Under the pieces are notes generated by a model. It searched no databases and was not told the origin of the DNA. It saw only the letters and a list, made by a program, of their open reading frames with translations. The translations under genes and the position numbers were made by a program. Shown piece by piece: positions 36,213 through 44,864 of a stretch of DNA of 57,228 nt (positions are counted from its first letter, which is position 1; the number at the start of each line of letters is the position of its first letter). Origin of the DNA: Bordetella parapertussis (GTDB taxonomy: Bacteria; Pseudomonadota; Gammaproteobacteria; Burkholderiales; SG8-41); contig CAMBCF010000015.1 in the NCBI GenBank assembly GCA_945864585.1, positions 1-57,228 of the forward strand, written 5' to 3'.

Positions 36213-36280
36213 TCGTCTCCCCGTAGTCTCGCCGGAAAGGGAAAACACTGCACTGATGCTTCCCCTGCGGCCTGTTGTTC

Positions 36281-37261
36281 CTAAAGCTTGCCCATAGCTT
36301 TCAAGCTCTCTGTGAGTTTCGCCCGTTCTTCCGCAAGATATTTTGCGTAATCGGCCCCGCCCAGAAATTTAATTGTCATCATATTCTTGTCGGCATATTC
36401 CGCCCATCCCTTGGATTGGGTGATTTTCCTCATCATATCGACGAGGTACTGTTCTTCGTGTTTGGCGATGCCAGCAGGCGCCACCACGCCGCGCGCCGAT
36501 TGGGATACTACGTTATAGCCGACTTCCTTCATCGTCGGCACATTCTTCAGACCCGCTACACGCTGATCGGTAAATACAGCCAGGGGCACGAGTTTCCCGG
36601 CTTCGACATACCCTGCGAGCTCATTGGGGTTGCCGAGCGCCACGTCCACGTGACCGCCCAGAATCGCGGCATTGACCTCTCCGCCGCTCTTGAACGGGAT
36701 GTAGTTCAGTTTGATTTTCACTGCTGAATCAATCATCGCTGCAAGATTGGCGTCCGAGCCGGATGCACCGGTGCCTCCGACTTTCACCGAATTGGGATTC
36801 TTCCTGGAGGCGTTGATCACATCCTGCATGGTCTTGAAGCCGGATTGCGGGGAAGCTGCCATGAGCTGGGTGTCTACCAGCATCAGCGCGATGGGCGTGA
36901 AATCTTCCGGTGTTACCTGCATTTGCTTCTGCACAAAACCATAGCTGAACGAGGCCGTGGCAGTGGCAATGGTATGCGCGTTTCCCTTGCGGGTGGCCAG
37001 ATAGGTCCAGCCCACCTGCCCTGAGGCGCCCGGCTTGTAGGTGAGCGTGATCGGCTGCGGGGTCAGTTTGTCATCGGAAATTATCTTTTTCATCACCTCG
37101 CCGGTGATCCCGCTACCGCCGCCGGGCGCATAGGGAATAATCAATTCAATCGGGCGCGTCGGGAAGGCTCGCTGCGCCTGCGCGACCGAAAACTGAGCGG
37201 ACACCGTAAACGTAGCGGCTGCAAGGGTGAAAACAACTGCAAAGCGGGAAGAATTTCTCAC
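36281..37261 (-). CDS. tctC: Tripartite tricarboxylate transporter substrate receptor (Bug)
   Basis: 326 residues. I chose the GTG at 37261 because AAGGAG lies 8 bases upstream and a normal signal peptide follows (VFTLAAATFTVSA, ending VAQAQ). The mature fold opens FPTRPIELIIPYAPGGGSGI; other landmarks are YKPGASGQ, VGGTGASGSDANLAAMID, NYIPFKSGGEVNAAI and VPTMKEVGYNVV. It starts the tctCBA operon, so it is the cognate receptor of the permease. Its binding loop (PGGGSG) differs from the other Bugs, as does the YNVVSQSARGVV segment; the ligand is likely a carboxylate such as citrate or an aromatic acid. Confidence 0.92.
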   Translation of the reverse strand: MRNSSRFAVVFTLAAATFTVSAQFSVAQAQRAFPTRPIELIIPYAPGGGSGITGEVMKKIISDDKLTPQPITLTYKPGASGQVGWTYLATRKGNAHTIATATASFSYGFVQKQMQVTPEDFTPIALMLVDTQLMAASPQSGFKTMQDVINASRKNPNSVKVGGTGASGSDANLAAMIDSAVKIKLNYIPFKSGGEVNAAILGGHVDVALGNPNELAGYVEAGKLVPLAVFTDQRVAGLKNVPTMKEVGYNVVSQSARGVVAPAGIAKHEEQYLVDMMRKITQSKGWAEYADKNMMTIKFLGGADYAKYLAEERAKLTESLKAMGKL

Positions 37262-37315
37262 GGTCAAAACTCCTTTGCAAGTAATTTCTTTTCGGTAATT
37301 TGCCAATCGCGCCAT

Positions 37316-37611
37316 GACTGATAATTCACCATGCGCACATGAAGAAACAATTATAAATCATCTTATTCGCCCGCCACGCCTTATTTGCGCAGGTAACTTT
37401 CGTGCCGGAACAAGAAATCCGCACCGACGATGCGATGATCAAAACGGTCCGGCCGGAAGCGATAATCGACAACGCCGACTTCGCGCGCGACTGGCGGCAT
37501 CAATGCACGACTGGCGCAGTGTGAGATCTTGGTCATCCGGCTCTGAAGGGTGATCCAGACACAGCGGCTTGTGCAGGAACAACGCGACCTGCACCACTCT
37601 GCATTCATGCG
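37316..37611. other. Intergenic stretch without a convincing gene
   Basis: Between the tctC start and the next Bug stop. A 75-codon minus-strand frame (37381-37608) ends VVDYRFRPDRFDHRIVGADF and a hydrophilic tail. This looks faintly like the end of a real protein, but it has a Cys/Ser-rich implausible start and no ribosome-binding site. It may be a relic. The tctC promoter probably lies at 37262-37380. Confidence 0.4.
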
Positions 37612-38598
37612 CTACTGTTTTTTCCCCAATCCGATGGCGTCGTAAAACTCCTTGTACTCCACCATGCGCTTGGCAAGGAACTGCGCGAACTCGGTGCTGC
37701 CCATGAACACATCCTGAAAGATATTGCGCTTGGCGATTTCTTTCCATTCGGGCGAGTCGTGCGCTTTTTTCAGCGCGGTTTCCATCGTCACCACCGCCTC
37801 TTTCGGCACACCGGCGGTAAAGGTGAAGCCGCGTATGGTGCCCGCCGTAATCGGATAGCCCAGTTCCTGCAGCGTCGGCACATCGGGCGCCTGCGGCAGG
37901 CGCTTGTCCGAGGCAATCGCCAGTACGCGCAGTTTCTTGCTTTCTACAAAGCCCAGGCCCTCGCTCAGATTTTCGGTGGTAAACGTGGTGTGCCCGCCGG
38001 CAACCGAGGTGACCGCCTCGCTGCCGCCCGTGACATTGACAAACTTGATCCTCGCGCCGGGCGCCTGTTTTTCCATCAGCCATATCACCATGCGGCCGGT
38101 GCCGGTCGCCGACGTTGTCGCACCCACCAGCGACGCCGGATCGCGCCGCACGGCATCCATCAGTTCCTTGAAGGTCTTGTACGGCGAATCGGCCGGCACC
38201 ATGATGGTCTGCGGATCAATCGCGAACAGCGCCAGCGGCGTGTAATTCTCTAACCCTATATTGACGTCGGGCCGGTACGCCATAACCAGTATCGTTCCGG
38301 TCACCGACATCATGGTGTACGGATCCCCGCGCTTGGTCTTGAAGTAACTCCATCCGGTCACGCCCGCACCGCCGACGCGATTGTTCACCGTCAGCAGTTG
38401 CGGCAGTAGTTTCTCCTTGCGGATAATCTCCGCCACCACGCGCGAAACCACATCGCCGCCACTGCCCGCCGAAGTGTGAACGACCAACTCGATAGGCTTG
38501 TTCGGATAGGGTTGCGCGTGCGCAGCCACGCAGCTCAGCGCGGTCACTACAGCGAAAACTGAAGCAACGGTGGTGCGGGAAAATTTTATTGTGTGCAT
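37612..38598 (-). CDS. Bug receptor, tandem duplicate copy 2
   Basis: 328 residues from the ATG at 38598 (GAGGATGAG upstream). Signal peptide ends AHAQP. The fold opens YPNKPIELVVHTSAGSGGDVV, an unusual GSGGD binding loop, then VNNRVGGAGVTGWSYFKTKR, TYRPDVNIG-like segments, TTSATGTGRMVIWLMEKQ and GYPITAGTIRGFTF. Roughly 85 percent of residues are shared with the next gene upstream, including the C-terminus (FYDAIG). The VSRVVAEI and KTKRGDPY features place both in a subgroup distinct from the other Bugs here. Ligand unknown. Confidence 0.9.
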   Translation of the reverse strand: MHTIKFSRTTVASVFAVVTALSCVAAHAQPYPNKPIELVVHTSAGSGGDVVSRVVAEIIRKEKLLPQLLTVNNRVGGAGVTGWSYFKTKRGDPYTMMSVTGTILVMAYRPDVNIGLENYTPLALFAIDPQTIMVPADSPYKTFKELMDAVRRDPASLVGATTSATGTGRMVIWLMEKQAPGARIKFVNVTGGSEAVTSVAGGHTTFTTENLSEGLGFVESKKLRVLAIASDKRLPQAPDVPTLQELGYPITAGTIRGFTFTAGVPKEAVVTMETALKKAHDSPEWKEIAKRNIFQDVFMGSTEFAQFLAKRMVEYKEFYDAIGLGKKQ

Positions 38599-38674
38599 CT
38601 CATCCTCTATTGAATTGCGAACCATGACAGTGTAACTTTTTTAGCGCGTTGCAGCGTTGCGCACTAAGGGAAAC

Positions 38675-39661
38675 TCACGGCTTCCTGCCGACGCCGATGG
38701 CGTCGTAAAAATCCTTGTATTCGGCCATGCGTTTAACCAGAAACTGCGCCAACTCCGTGCCGCCCATGAACACGTCCTGAAAGATATTGCGCTGTGCAAA
38801 CTCCTTCCAGGCGGGGGTGTCGTGCGTTTTTTTCAGCGCGGTCTCCATCGTCACCACCGCTTCCCTGGGCACACCGGCGGTGAAGCTAAAGCCGCGCATG
38901 GTGCCCGCGGTGATCGGATAACCCAGTTCCTGCAGCGTCGGAATATCGGGCGCCTGCGGCAGACGCTTGTCCGAGGCAATCGCCAATACGCGCAGCTTCT
39001 TGGATTCGACAAAGGAGAGGCCCTCGCTCAGATTTTCGGTGGTGAACGTGGTGTGCCCGCCGGCTACGGAAATGACGGCCTCGCCGCCGCCCTTGAAATT
39101 GACAAACTTGATCCTCGCGCCGGGAACCTGTTTTTCCATCAGCCATATCACCATGCGCCCGGTGCCCGTCGCCGAGGTCGTCGCACCCACCAGCGAGTCC
39201 GGGTCGCGCCGCACGGCGTCCATCAAATCCTTGAAAGTCTTGTACGGTGAATCGACGTGCACCATGATGGTCTGCGGATCGATCGCGAACAACGCCAGCG
39301 GTGTGTAATTCTCCAATCCTATATTGACGTCGGGGCGGTACGCCATCAGCAGTATGGTGCCGGTCATCGACATCATGCTATACGGATCGCCACGCTTGGT
39401 CTTGAAATAGTTGTAGCCGATGACGCTCGCGCCGCCGACGCGATTGTTCACCTGCAGCAACTGCGGCAAAAATTTTTCACGGCGCATAATTTCGGCGACC
39501 GTGCGCGACACCACATCGCCGCCGCTGCCCGCCGAGGTAGTTACCACCAATTCAATCGGCTTGTTCGGGTACGGTTGCGCAAACGCACTCACGCCCACCA
39601 GCGCGGTAACTGCGCCGAAAATTAAAGCAGCAACTCCACGGAAAAATTTTATTGTGCGCAT
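38675..39661 (-). CDS. Bug receptor, tandem duplicate copy 1
   Basis: 328 residues, the same length as its neighbour and aligned without gaps by eye. The ATG at 39661 has GAGGATTAG upstream. Signal peptide ends SAFAQP. Motifs YPNKPIELVVTTSAGSGGDV, NRVGGASVIGYNYFKTKR and TTSATGTGRMVIWLMEK mirror copy 2. Upstream sequence is also duplicated: GCGAACCATGAGAGTGTAGC at 39679-39698 against GCGAACCATGACAGTGTAAC at 38617-38636, so the repeat unit of about 1.06 kb includes the leader region. Differences such as LAQFLVKRMAEYKDF against FAQFLAKRMVEYKEF suggest both remain under selection. Confidence 0.9.
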   Translation of the reverse strand: MRTIKFFRGVAALIFGAVTALVGVSAFAQPYPNKPIELVVTTSAGSGGDVVSRTVAEIMRREKFLPQLLQVNNRVGGASVIGYNYFKTKRGDPYSMMSMTGTILLMAYRPDVNIGLENYTPLALFAIDPQTIMVHVDSPYKTFKDLMDAVRRDPDSLVGATTSATGTGRMVIWLMEKQVPGARIKFVNFKGGGEAVISVAGGHTTFTTENLSEGLSFVESKKLRVLAIASDKRLPQAPDIPTLQELGYPITAGTMRGFSFTAGVPREAVVTMETALKKTHDTPAWKEFAQRNIFQDVFMGGTELAQFLVKRMAEYKDFYDAIGVGRKP

Positions 39662-39803
39662 CTAATCCTCCAGTTGTGGCGAACCATGAGAGTGTAGCTT
39701 TTCCATCGCGCGGCAAGTGCTGCAGATGGGTAGAAATAATGTAAGTGTTTGTTTTTATTATTTATTTTAACCGTATAGCTGTTGTGTGAAGCGGTAACCT
39801 CCG

Positions 39804-39941
39804 CGTCGTTCCAGCGCAGGCTGGAACCTAGTTCATTCTCCCATGTGAAGCATCTGAAAGCAGATGCTTCGGATCGGGTATATTGCCCCCAACCTACCTT
39901 CCCCCAAGGGACGGGGATACCAGCTTGCGCTGGAATGACGG
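39804..39941. repeat. Inverted-repeat-bounded extragenic element
   Basis: GTTCCAGC-gcag-GCTGGAAC (39808-39827) is a perfect 8-bp hairpin. A near inverted copy, with CCAGC-ttgc-GCTGG and AATGACGG, lies at 39918-39941, so two related hairpins of about 24 bases face each other across 90 bases. It resembles the CGTCATTCCAGCGCAAGCTGG repeats common in proteobacteria. The rest of the 39662-40030 gap is AT-rich near 39740-39780 (possible Bug promoter) and shows nothing else clear. Confidence 0.65.
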
Positions 39942-40030
39942 GGTGAGGTTTTCAGAACATCACCGTTGTGGGATTTTGGCGGCGACAGCGTTACCCGCAG
40001 CAAACCTGCTGACGACTTGAGGAACGGCAA

Positions 40031-40237
40031 ATGACAACCGGTAATCTGACCGTGGACGATGTGCGCAGGATGGCTGCGGACATCGGCATGACGCGCCTCA
40101 CCGATGAACACTTGCAGCAACTGTTGCGCGCAACCCAGACGGCGCACGCGCGGCGCGATTCGCTGCACACCGACACGCTCACTTATGCTGATGAACCGGC
40201 GCATGGTTTCAATCTTTCCGGCGGAGACGCGCGATGA
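40031..40237 (+). CDS. Small AtzG/GatC-like amidase partner protein
   Basis: 68 residues, two predicted helices (LTVDDVRRMAADIGM and LTDEHLQQLLRATQTAH), ending NLSGGDAR. It overlaps the amidase start by four bases (ATGA), a sign of coupled synthesis. Size, helices and position fit small amidase partners such as AtzG of the AtzE-AtzG complex, and GatC in GatCAB, which stabilise an amidase-signature enzyme. The call is by context and pattern, not by a strong motif. GAGGAACGGCAA precedes the ATG. Confidence 0.7.
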   Translation: MTTGNLTVDDVRRMAADIGMTRLTDEHLQQLLRATQTAHARRDSLHTDTLTYADEPAHGFNLSGGDAR

Positions 40238-41628
40238 CTGATCTGGCCTGGCTCAGCGTCGCCGAAGCCGCGGAATTGTTGCGCGCGAAAAAACTCTCGC
40301 CGGTAGAGTACGCGAAGGCGCTGATAACGCGCGCCGAGCGCCACGACAAAAACTACCATGCTTATCTGCGCGCCACCCCCGACCTGGCGCTCGAAGACGC
40401 GCGTCGCGCAGAAAGCGAAATCCTGCGCGGCGAATGGCGCGGCCCGTTTCATGGCGTGCCTTACGGCCTCAAAGACATTGTGGATTACGCAGGGCTGCCG
40501 ACCACCGCGCACTCGAAGATACTGCAGGACAATGTAGCGAAAGCCGACGCTGTGGTGACGCAGAAATTGCGCGCGGCGGGCGGCGTGTTCATGGGCAAAT
40601 TGTCGACCCACGAATTCGCCATCGGCGGGCCGTCATTCGATCTGCCGTGGCCGCCCGCGCGCAATCCGTGGCACCGCGATCATTTCTGCGGCGGTTCATC
40701 CAGCGGCTCGGGCGCGGCCACCGCCGCCGGCTTTCTGCCCGCCGCGATCGGCACCGACACCGGCGGCTCGGTGCGCAATCCAGCGTCGATGTGCGGCGTC
40801 GTCGGCATGAAAGCCACTTACGGACTGGTCAGCCGGCGCGGCGTGGTGCCGCTGGCGTATTCGCTCGATCACGTGGGCACGCTCACGCGCACGGTGCGCG
40901 ACAACGCGCTGATGCTCGATCTGATCGCCGGCTACGACGCGCTGGACCCCGGCAGCGCCAACCAGGCGTGCGGCGGTTACACCGCGCTTCTGGGACGCGA
41001 CATTAAAGGCATTCGTGTCGGCGTGCTCAGACACTTCTACACTCGCGACATGCAGGCCGCTCCCGAAATCGCAGCGGGCATCGAAGCGGCGGTGAAACAG
41101 CTGGCGGAACTGGGCGCGCAGGTGCGCGAAGTATCCACCGCACCGCTCAACGAATACATTGCCTGCAACCGCACCATCCTCACCAGCGAAGCCTTCGCAG
41201 TACACGAACAATGGATGCGCGAGCGGCCGCAGGACTACGGCGCCTTCGCGCGTGAACGGATAATGGCCGGCGCATTCGTGCGCGCCGCCGACTACGTCAA
41301 CGCCACGCGCCTGCGCCGCAAACTGACCAACGCATTCCACGCGCTGTTCGCCGATGTGGATGTGATCATCACCTCCAGCTCGATGGACCCCGCCTGCCGC
41401 ATCGACGATCCGCAAGCGCTCGACTACACCTATGGACGGCAGTCACGCGCGCCGTTCAACATCACCGGCAGTCCGGCGTTATCGGTGCCGACAGGGTTCA
41501 GCACGGACGGCCTGCCGCTGTCCATGCAAATGGTCGGCAAACCGTTCAGCGAAGCGCTCATCTATCAGGTTGCGCATGCGTACGAGCAGGCGACCGAGTG
41601 GGTGACGAAGCATCCGGCGTTGCTGTGA
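40234..41628 (+). CDS. Amidase-signature family hydrolase
   Basis: 464 residues with the Ser-cisSer-Lys triad: Lys80 in HGVPYGLKDIVDYAG, the cis-Ser in CGGSSSGSGAATAAG (155-157) and nucleophile Ser179 in GTDTGGSVRNPAS. The family hydrolyses amides, including amidated side chains on biuret, cyanuric acid products and aminoacyl-tRNA (GatA). GatB is absent and aspartate/glutamate tRNA ligands are not implied, so a catabolic amidase of the AtzE type is more likely. It is translationally coupled to the small gene before it. It converges with a Bug receptor gene, 61 bases apart. Confidence 0.9.
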   Translation: MTDLAWLSVAEAAELLRAKKLSPVEYAKALITRAERHDKNYHAYLRATPDLALEDARRAESEILRGEWRGPFHGVPYGLKDIVDYAGLPTTAHSKILQDNVAKADAVVTQKLRAAGGVFMGKLSTHEFAIGGPSFDLPWPPARNPWHRDHFCGGSSSGSGAATAAGFLPAAIGTDTGGSVRNPASMCGVVGMKATYGLVSRRGVVPLAYSLDHVGTLTRTVRDNALMLDLIAGYDALDPGSANQACGGYTALLGRDIKGIRVGVLRHFYTRDMQAAPEIAAGIEAAVKQLAELGAQVREVSTAPLNEYIACNRTILTSEAFAVHEQWMRERPQDYGAFARERIMAGAFVRAADYVNATRLRRKLTNAFHALFADVDVIITSSSMDPACRIDDPQALDYTYGRQSRAPFNITGSPALSVPTGFSTDGLPLSMQMVGKPFSEALIYQVAHAYEQATEWVTKHPALL

Positions 41629-41650
41629 CTACTGCATCATTGCCGCTTGT

Positions 41651-41688
41651 CCGCGTGGGCACCAAAAAGCGTGCCCACCCTACCATTG
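41651..41688. repeat. Hairpin module related to the miniature element at 46180
   Basis: CCGCGTGGGCACC, a five-A loop region, then GCGTGCCCACCCTACCAT form a GTGGGCAC/GTGCCCAC hairpin. Reversed, it matches 46222-46255 inside the miniature element at about 30 of 34 positions. It lies between the convergent amidase and Bug genes and may be a solo fragment or independent copy of the same repeat. Confidence 0.7.
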
Positions 41689-41689
41689 C

Positions 41690-42661
41690 TTATTGAGGTT
41701 TGAGACCGATCTGCCTGACCAGCTTGGCGTACATCACCGTTTCGGTCTTGATCAGCGCAGCGAGCACTTCCGGTGTGGAACCCACGGCATCAAGCCCCTG
41801 AGTGGAGAAGCGCTCCTGCACGTCCTGCTGCCTGATGATCGCCATGAGTTCCCTTGAGAGCTTGGCGACGATCGGCTGCGGTGTCCTGGCGGGGACTACC
41901 ACACTGTGCCAGGTGATATTCTCGTAGCCGGGCAAAGTGTCCGCGATCGGCGGCACATCCGGCAGAGCGGGGCTGCGCTTTAATCCCGTCACCCCAATCG
42001 CCCGCAACTTTCCCGCATTGACCTGCGCGATGGCGATCAGCGGGCTGATGATGAACATCTGCACTTCCCCACTCATCACAGCGGTGATCGCCTGGCCGGT
42101 TCCTTTGTAGTTCACGGCCACCGTCTTGATGCCGGCCATATAGTTGAACTGCTCTGCCGCCAGCAGGTTATTGGTTCCGGTCGCCGCAAAATTGAGCTGG
42201 CCCGGTTTGGCTTTGGCGAGCGCGATGAATTCGGGCACCGATCTGGCCGGGACCGACGGCGGTGTCACCATGAAGTACGCCCCGGAGGTGACCTGTGTGA
42301 TGGGCTGAAAGTCGCGTTGGGGGTCATACGGCAGCTTGAGATACACGCTCGGATTGATGGTGAGCCCGGCGCCGTTGGCGAGCAGCAAGGTGTAGCCGTC
42401 CGGCGCCGCCTTGGCGCCGATCTCGAAGCCGACGAGTCCGCCTGCGCTGCCGCGATTGTCAACAATGACGGATTGGCCCCACTTTTCGGACATCTTCTGG
42501 CCCAGCAGCCGCGACAGCATGTCGCTGGGGCCGCCCGCCACGAACGGCGCGACGAAGCGGACCGGCCGTTTGGGATAGTCTGTCGCAGCATCCGCTGCGG
42601 CAACAGCGGCCGCGACGCAAGAGCAAAGCGGGATCAGCATAAGGTGAAATGCGAACTTCAT
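41690..42661 (-). CDS. Bug family (TctC-type) periplasmic solute receptor
   Basis: 323 residues; AAGGAG with a 6-base gap precedes the ATG at 42661, a strong start. Signal peptide about 1-25 (ends AADAA). Fold landmarks: YPKRPVRFVAPFVAGGPSDM (variant AGGPSD loop), VDNRGSAGGLVGF, APDGYTLLLA, FAATGTNNLLAAEQF and AVNYKGTGQAITA. It ends VRQIGLKPQ. Its promoter side faces the phosphoesterase stop. It converges with the amidase gene, so an amide or its product acid is a fair guess for the ligand. Confidence 0.9.
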   Translation of the reverse strand: MKFAFHLMLIPLCSCVAAAVAAADAATDYPKRPVRFVAPFVAGGPSDMLSRLLGQKMSEKWGQSVIVDNRGSAGGLVGFEIGAKAAPDGYTLLLANGAGLTINPSVYLKLPYDPQRDFQPITQVTSGAYFMVTPPSVPARSVPEFIALAKAKPGQLNFAATGTNNLLAAEQFNYMAGIKTVAVNYKGTGQAITAVMSGEVQMFIISPLIAIAQVNAGKLRAIGVTGLKRSPALPDVPPIADTLPGYENITWHSVVVPARTPQPIVAKLSRELMAIIRQQDVQERFSTQGLDAVGSTPEVLAALIKTETVMYAKLVRQIGLKPQ

Positions 42662-42773
42662 GGTGTACTCCTTGCGTTGGCAATGAATGCTCTGTCAGCT
42701 TGATCGATGGCGTCCCCGCAATCCACACACCGGGAAAGGGCCTGCTCGATTTGCCCATCCTTGCTGGCTTGGC

Positions 42774-43769
42774 CTATGGGCGTTTCATGAGGTTGGGTGC
42801 GACGATACGCTGCTGGAACGTGAAGACATTCGGATCAGCCGGGTTGACTGTCACATGCAGCCAGTGATGATTAGGTTGCCCAAAAGTCTCTACACGAGTG
42901 AAATTCTCGATGGCCGCAACGGTAGGGCTGCGCCCGAGCGGCTTATCGATGCGGAAATAGTGGCTGTCGCCGTGCACCAGCACAACGGTTTTGCTGAAGG
43001 CGATCGTTTCCTTCTCGAGTAACGCCCGCAGCTCGACCGATCCGGTACCCAGTTTGCCCGGAAATGGCGGAATCTCCGGAAAGATGTTCGCCTGCTGGAT
43101 GATCATGATCGCGCGGCTGTTATTCGCCCGTGCTGCCGCGAATCCCTCGCGCAACCAAGTCATATTAACGCGATTCCGCTCGGCGTGTTCCGCGTCGCTG
43201 GCAGCCGAGAACCCGATGCCATTGTTGCTGCCAACGACATGCAGGGTGATGAACGTAACATCACCGCGGACCCAACGAACATTCTCGCGGTATTTTCTGA
43301 GCACTGGATCTGCGGCCTGGCTCTGCCGCGTCAATGCAATCGTGCGCCGGCCCAGCGAATGCTCCCCTTGAAAGAAAAATGCACGCAGACTCGTCAGCCG
43401 TTCCAGCGGATCGCCGCCGGGCACGCCCTGCTTGTCATGACAGTCGGTCCATTCGTTGTCGCCAGGGGTGTAGATCAATGGGTGCGCCGAAGCCTCGAAC
43501 TGAGTCCTGCGTCGTGCCCACAACTCGTTCGAGCATGAACCGTAGCGTGGCGATCCCAAGTCACCCACGTGTACGACGAATTCAAGCGATGCGGCGTTGA
43601 GGTCAGTGAGCACGTTCGCCAGCAACGGTTCCTGCTCCGGACGGTACGCGAGGTCGCCGAACAGTGCGAACGTAAACATACCATCGCCGGTTTGCCGTCC
43701 GCCGTCTGTCGCGCAACCTGCAACGATCGCGCAAACAATTATGGCGGTTAGTTCTAAGAGCTTGTTCAT
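42774..43769 (-). CDS. Calcineurin-like metallophosphoesterase lipoprotein
   Basis: 331 residues from the ATG at 43769, preceded by GGGGAGGGCAT. The N-terminus is a lipoprotein signal, AIIVCAIVAGCATDG, with lipobox Cys at about residue 19. The two-metal site is recognisable: FALFGDLAYRPEQ, VVHVGDLGSPRYG, YTPGDNEW and VLVHGDSHYFR. It should sit in the outer or inner membrane facing the periplasm and hydrolyse a phosphomonoester or diester; substrate not known. GNHE is replaced by GDNEW, as in several purple-acid-phosphatase-like members. It lies alone between a Bug gene and a dehydrogenase operon. Confidence 0.85.
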   Translation of the reverse strand: MNKLLELTAIIVCAIVAGCATDGGRQTGDGMFTFALFGDLAYRPEQEPLLANVLTDLNAASLEFVVHVGDLGSPRYGSCSNELWARRRTQFEASAHPLIYTPGDNEWTDCHDKQGVPGGDPLERLTSLRAFFFQGEHSLGRRTIALTRQSQAADPVLRKYRENVRWVRGDVTFITLHVVGSNNGIGFSAASDAEHAERNRVNMTWLREGFAAARANNSRAIMIIQQANIFPEIPPFPGKLGTGSVELRALLEKETIAFSKTVVLVHGDSHYFRIDKPLGRSPTVAAIENFTRVETFGQPNHHWLHVTVNPADPNVFTFQQRIVAPNLMKRP

Positions 43770-43840
43770 ATGCCCTCCCCGGAGTCTCTCAGGTTTCATT
43801 ATCATCGATCTTGCCGATGCAGTCTGCTATCAACACAAGC

Positions 43841-44845
43841 TTAGCAAAATTCCGGCAACTTCCCCCGCGGCAGCACCAACAATGCCTCGTAAATCTTGCG
43901 GTCGATCTCGATACCTTCCCGCACATGGCGGCTGCGCTCGCGCGCGGAGCGCTCGCCCGGCAAACGTATTTCATCGACGCCGGGCTGGCGCGGCACGGCT
44001 TTGACTCTCGCCAGCATCTCACTCATGTGGCGCCTAAAATCATCGCCCGGCAGCATGCGTTCGGGATTGATCGCCATGATCAGGTAGCCGTAGGTTTTAT
44101 CGTCGCCAAGGCCCGCGCCTGCGAGCACGCCGAGCGCCTGCATCGCCATCGCCAGTGCAAATCCCTTGTAACCGCCAAACGGCAGTATGGTGGCCACTTG
44201 CGCCGGGTCGCGCGTGGGCTGGCCCTGCGCGTCGAGCGCGACGCCTTCGGGCAACACCGCGCCGCGGCGCTCCTGAAAAATAAGATCGGTGCCCATGAAC
44301 GCCGCGGTGCCGAGGTCAATCACAAACGGCTCCTGCAATGTGGGAAACCCAAACGCTATGGGATTGGTGCCGACTGCCGGGCCGCTGGAGCCGGGCGCGG
44401 CGACATGCGCCCTGCTGCTGACGCTATGGATACCCACCATGCCGGCGCGCGCCACCATTTCGACATAGTGCGCGCTGCGCCCGCTGACCCAGGAATTGTT
44501 CACACCCGCCACCGCCATGCCCTGCTCGCGCGCCTTGGCAATAGCCGCCTGCGTGGCGCGGTACATGGTGATCATGCCGTTGTTGTTGCCGCCATCGTAG
44601 AGCACCGAGTTGGGTGTCTCCCGCAGCACGCGCATGGGGCGGCGCGGTTCACGCAATTGGCGATGCTCAACGACATTGAGTATTTTCGGCAGACCCGAAT
44701 ATTCGTAGCCGCACAGCGCCGCATCAACCACATGGTCGGCGATGATGTGCGCTTCTTCGGCGTCGTAACCGATACGCCCGAGCACTTCTTCAGCCAGTGT
44801 TTGCGCTTCGCCGGCGCTGAGCCTGACTCTGTTACCTAATTCCAA
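43841..44845 (-). CDS. LDH2/YlbC-type malate/L-lactate/ureidoglycolate dehydrogenase-like oxidoreductase
   Basis: 334 residues from a TTG at 44845, with GGGAGGGGCGA upstream; earlier codons overlap the SDR gene and look non-family. The NAD(P)-dependent type II malate/lactate dehydrogenase fold is shown by VVDAALCGYEYSGLPKI, VSRSSAHYVEM-type (here VSGRSAHYVEMVA), GTNPIAFGFPT, VIDLGTAAFMG and ILPFGGYKGFALAMAMQAL. Enzymes of this family reduce 2-oxo acids or imines such as delta-1-piperideine-2-carboxylate and sulfolactate. It starts 19 bases after the SDR stop, so they form an operon. Substrate unknown. Confidence 0.85.
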   Translation of the reverse strand: MELGNRVRLSAGEAQTLAEEVLGRIGYDAEEAHIIADHVVDAALCGYEYSGLPKILNVVEHRQLREPRRPMRVLRETPNSVLYDGGNNNGMITMYRATQAAIAKAREQGMAVAGVNNSWVSGRSAHYVEMVARAGMVGIHSVSSRAHVAAPGSSGPAVGTNPIAFGFPTLQEPFVIDLGTAAFMGTDLIFQERRGAVLPEGVALDAQGQPTRDPAQVATILPFGGYKGFALAMAMQALGVLAGAGLGDDKTYGYLIMAINPERMLPGDDFRRHMSEMLARVKAVPRQPGVDEIRLPGERSARERSRHVREGIEIDRKIYEALLVLPRGKLPEFC

Positions 44846-44864
44846 ATCGCCCCTCCCGTGTCGT

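Noticed and set aside
37381-37608. A 75-codon minus-strand gene after the duplicated Bug genes
   Set aside because: It has no ribosome-binding site and an implausible Cys/Ser/Arg-rich start. The C-terminal part may be a relic but no family is recognisable.
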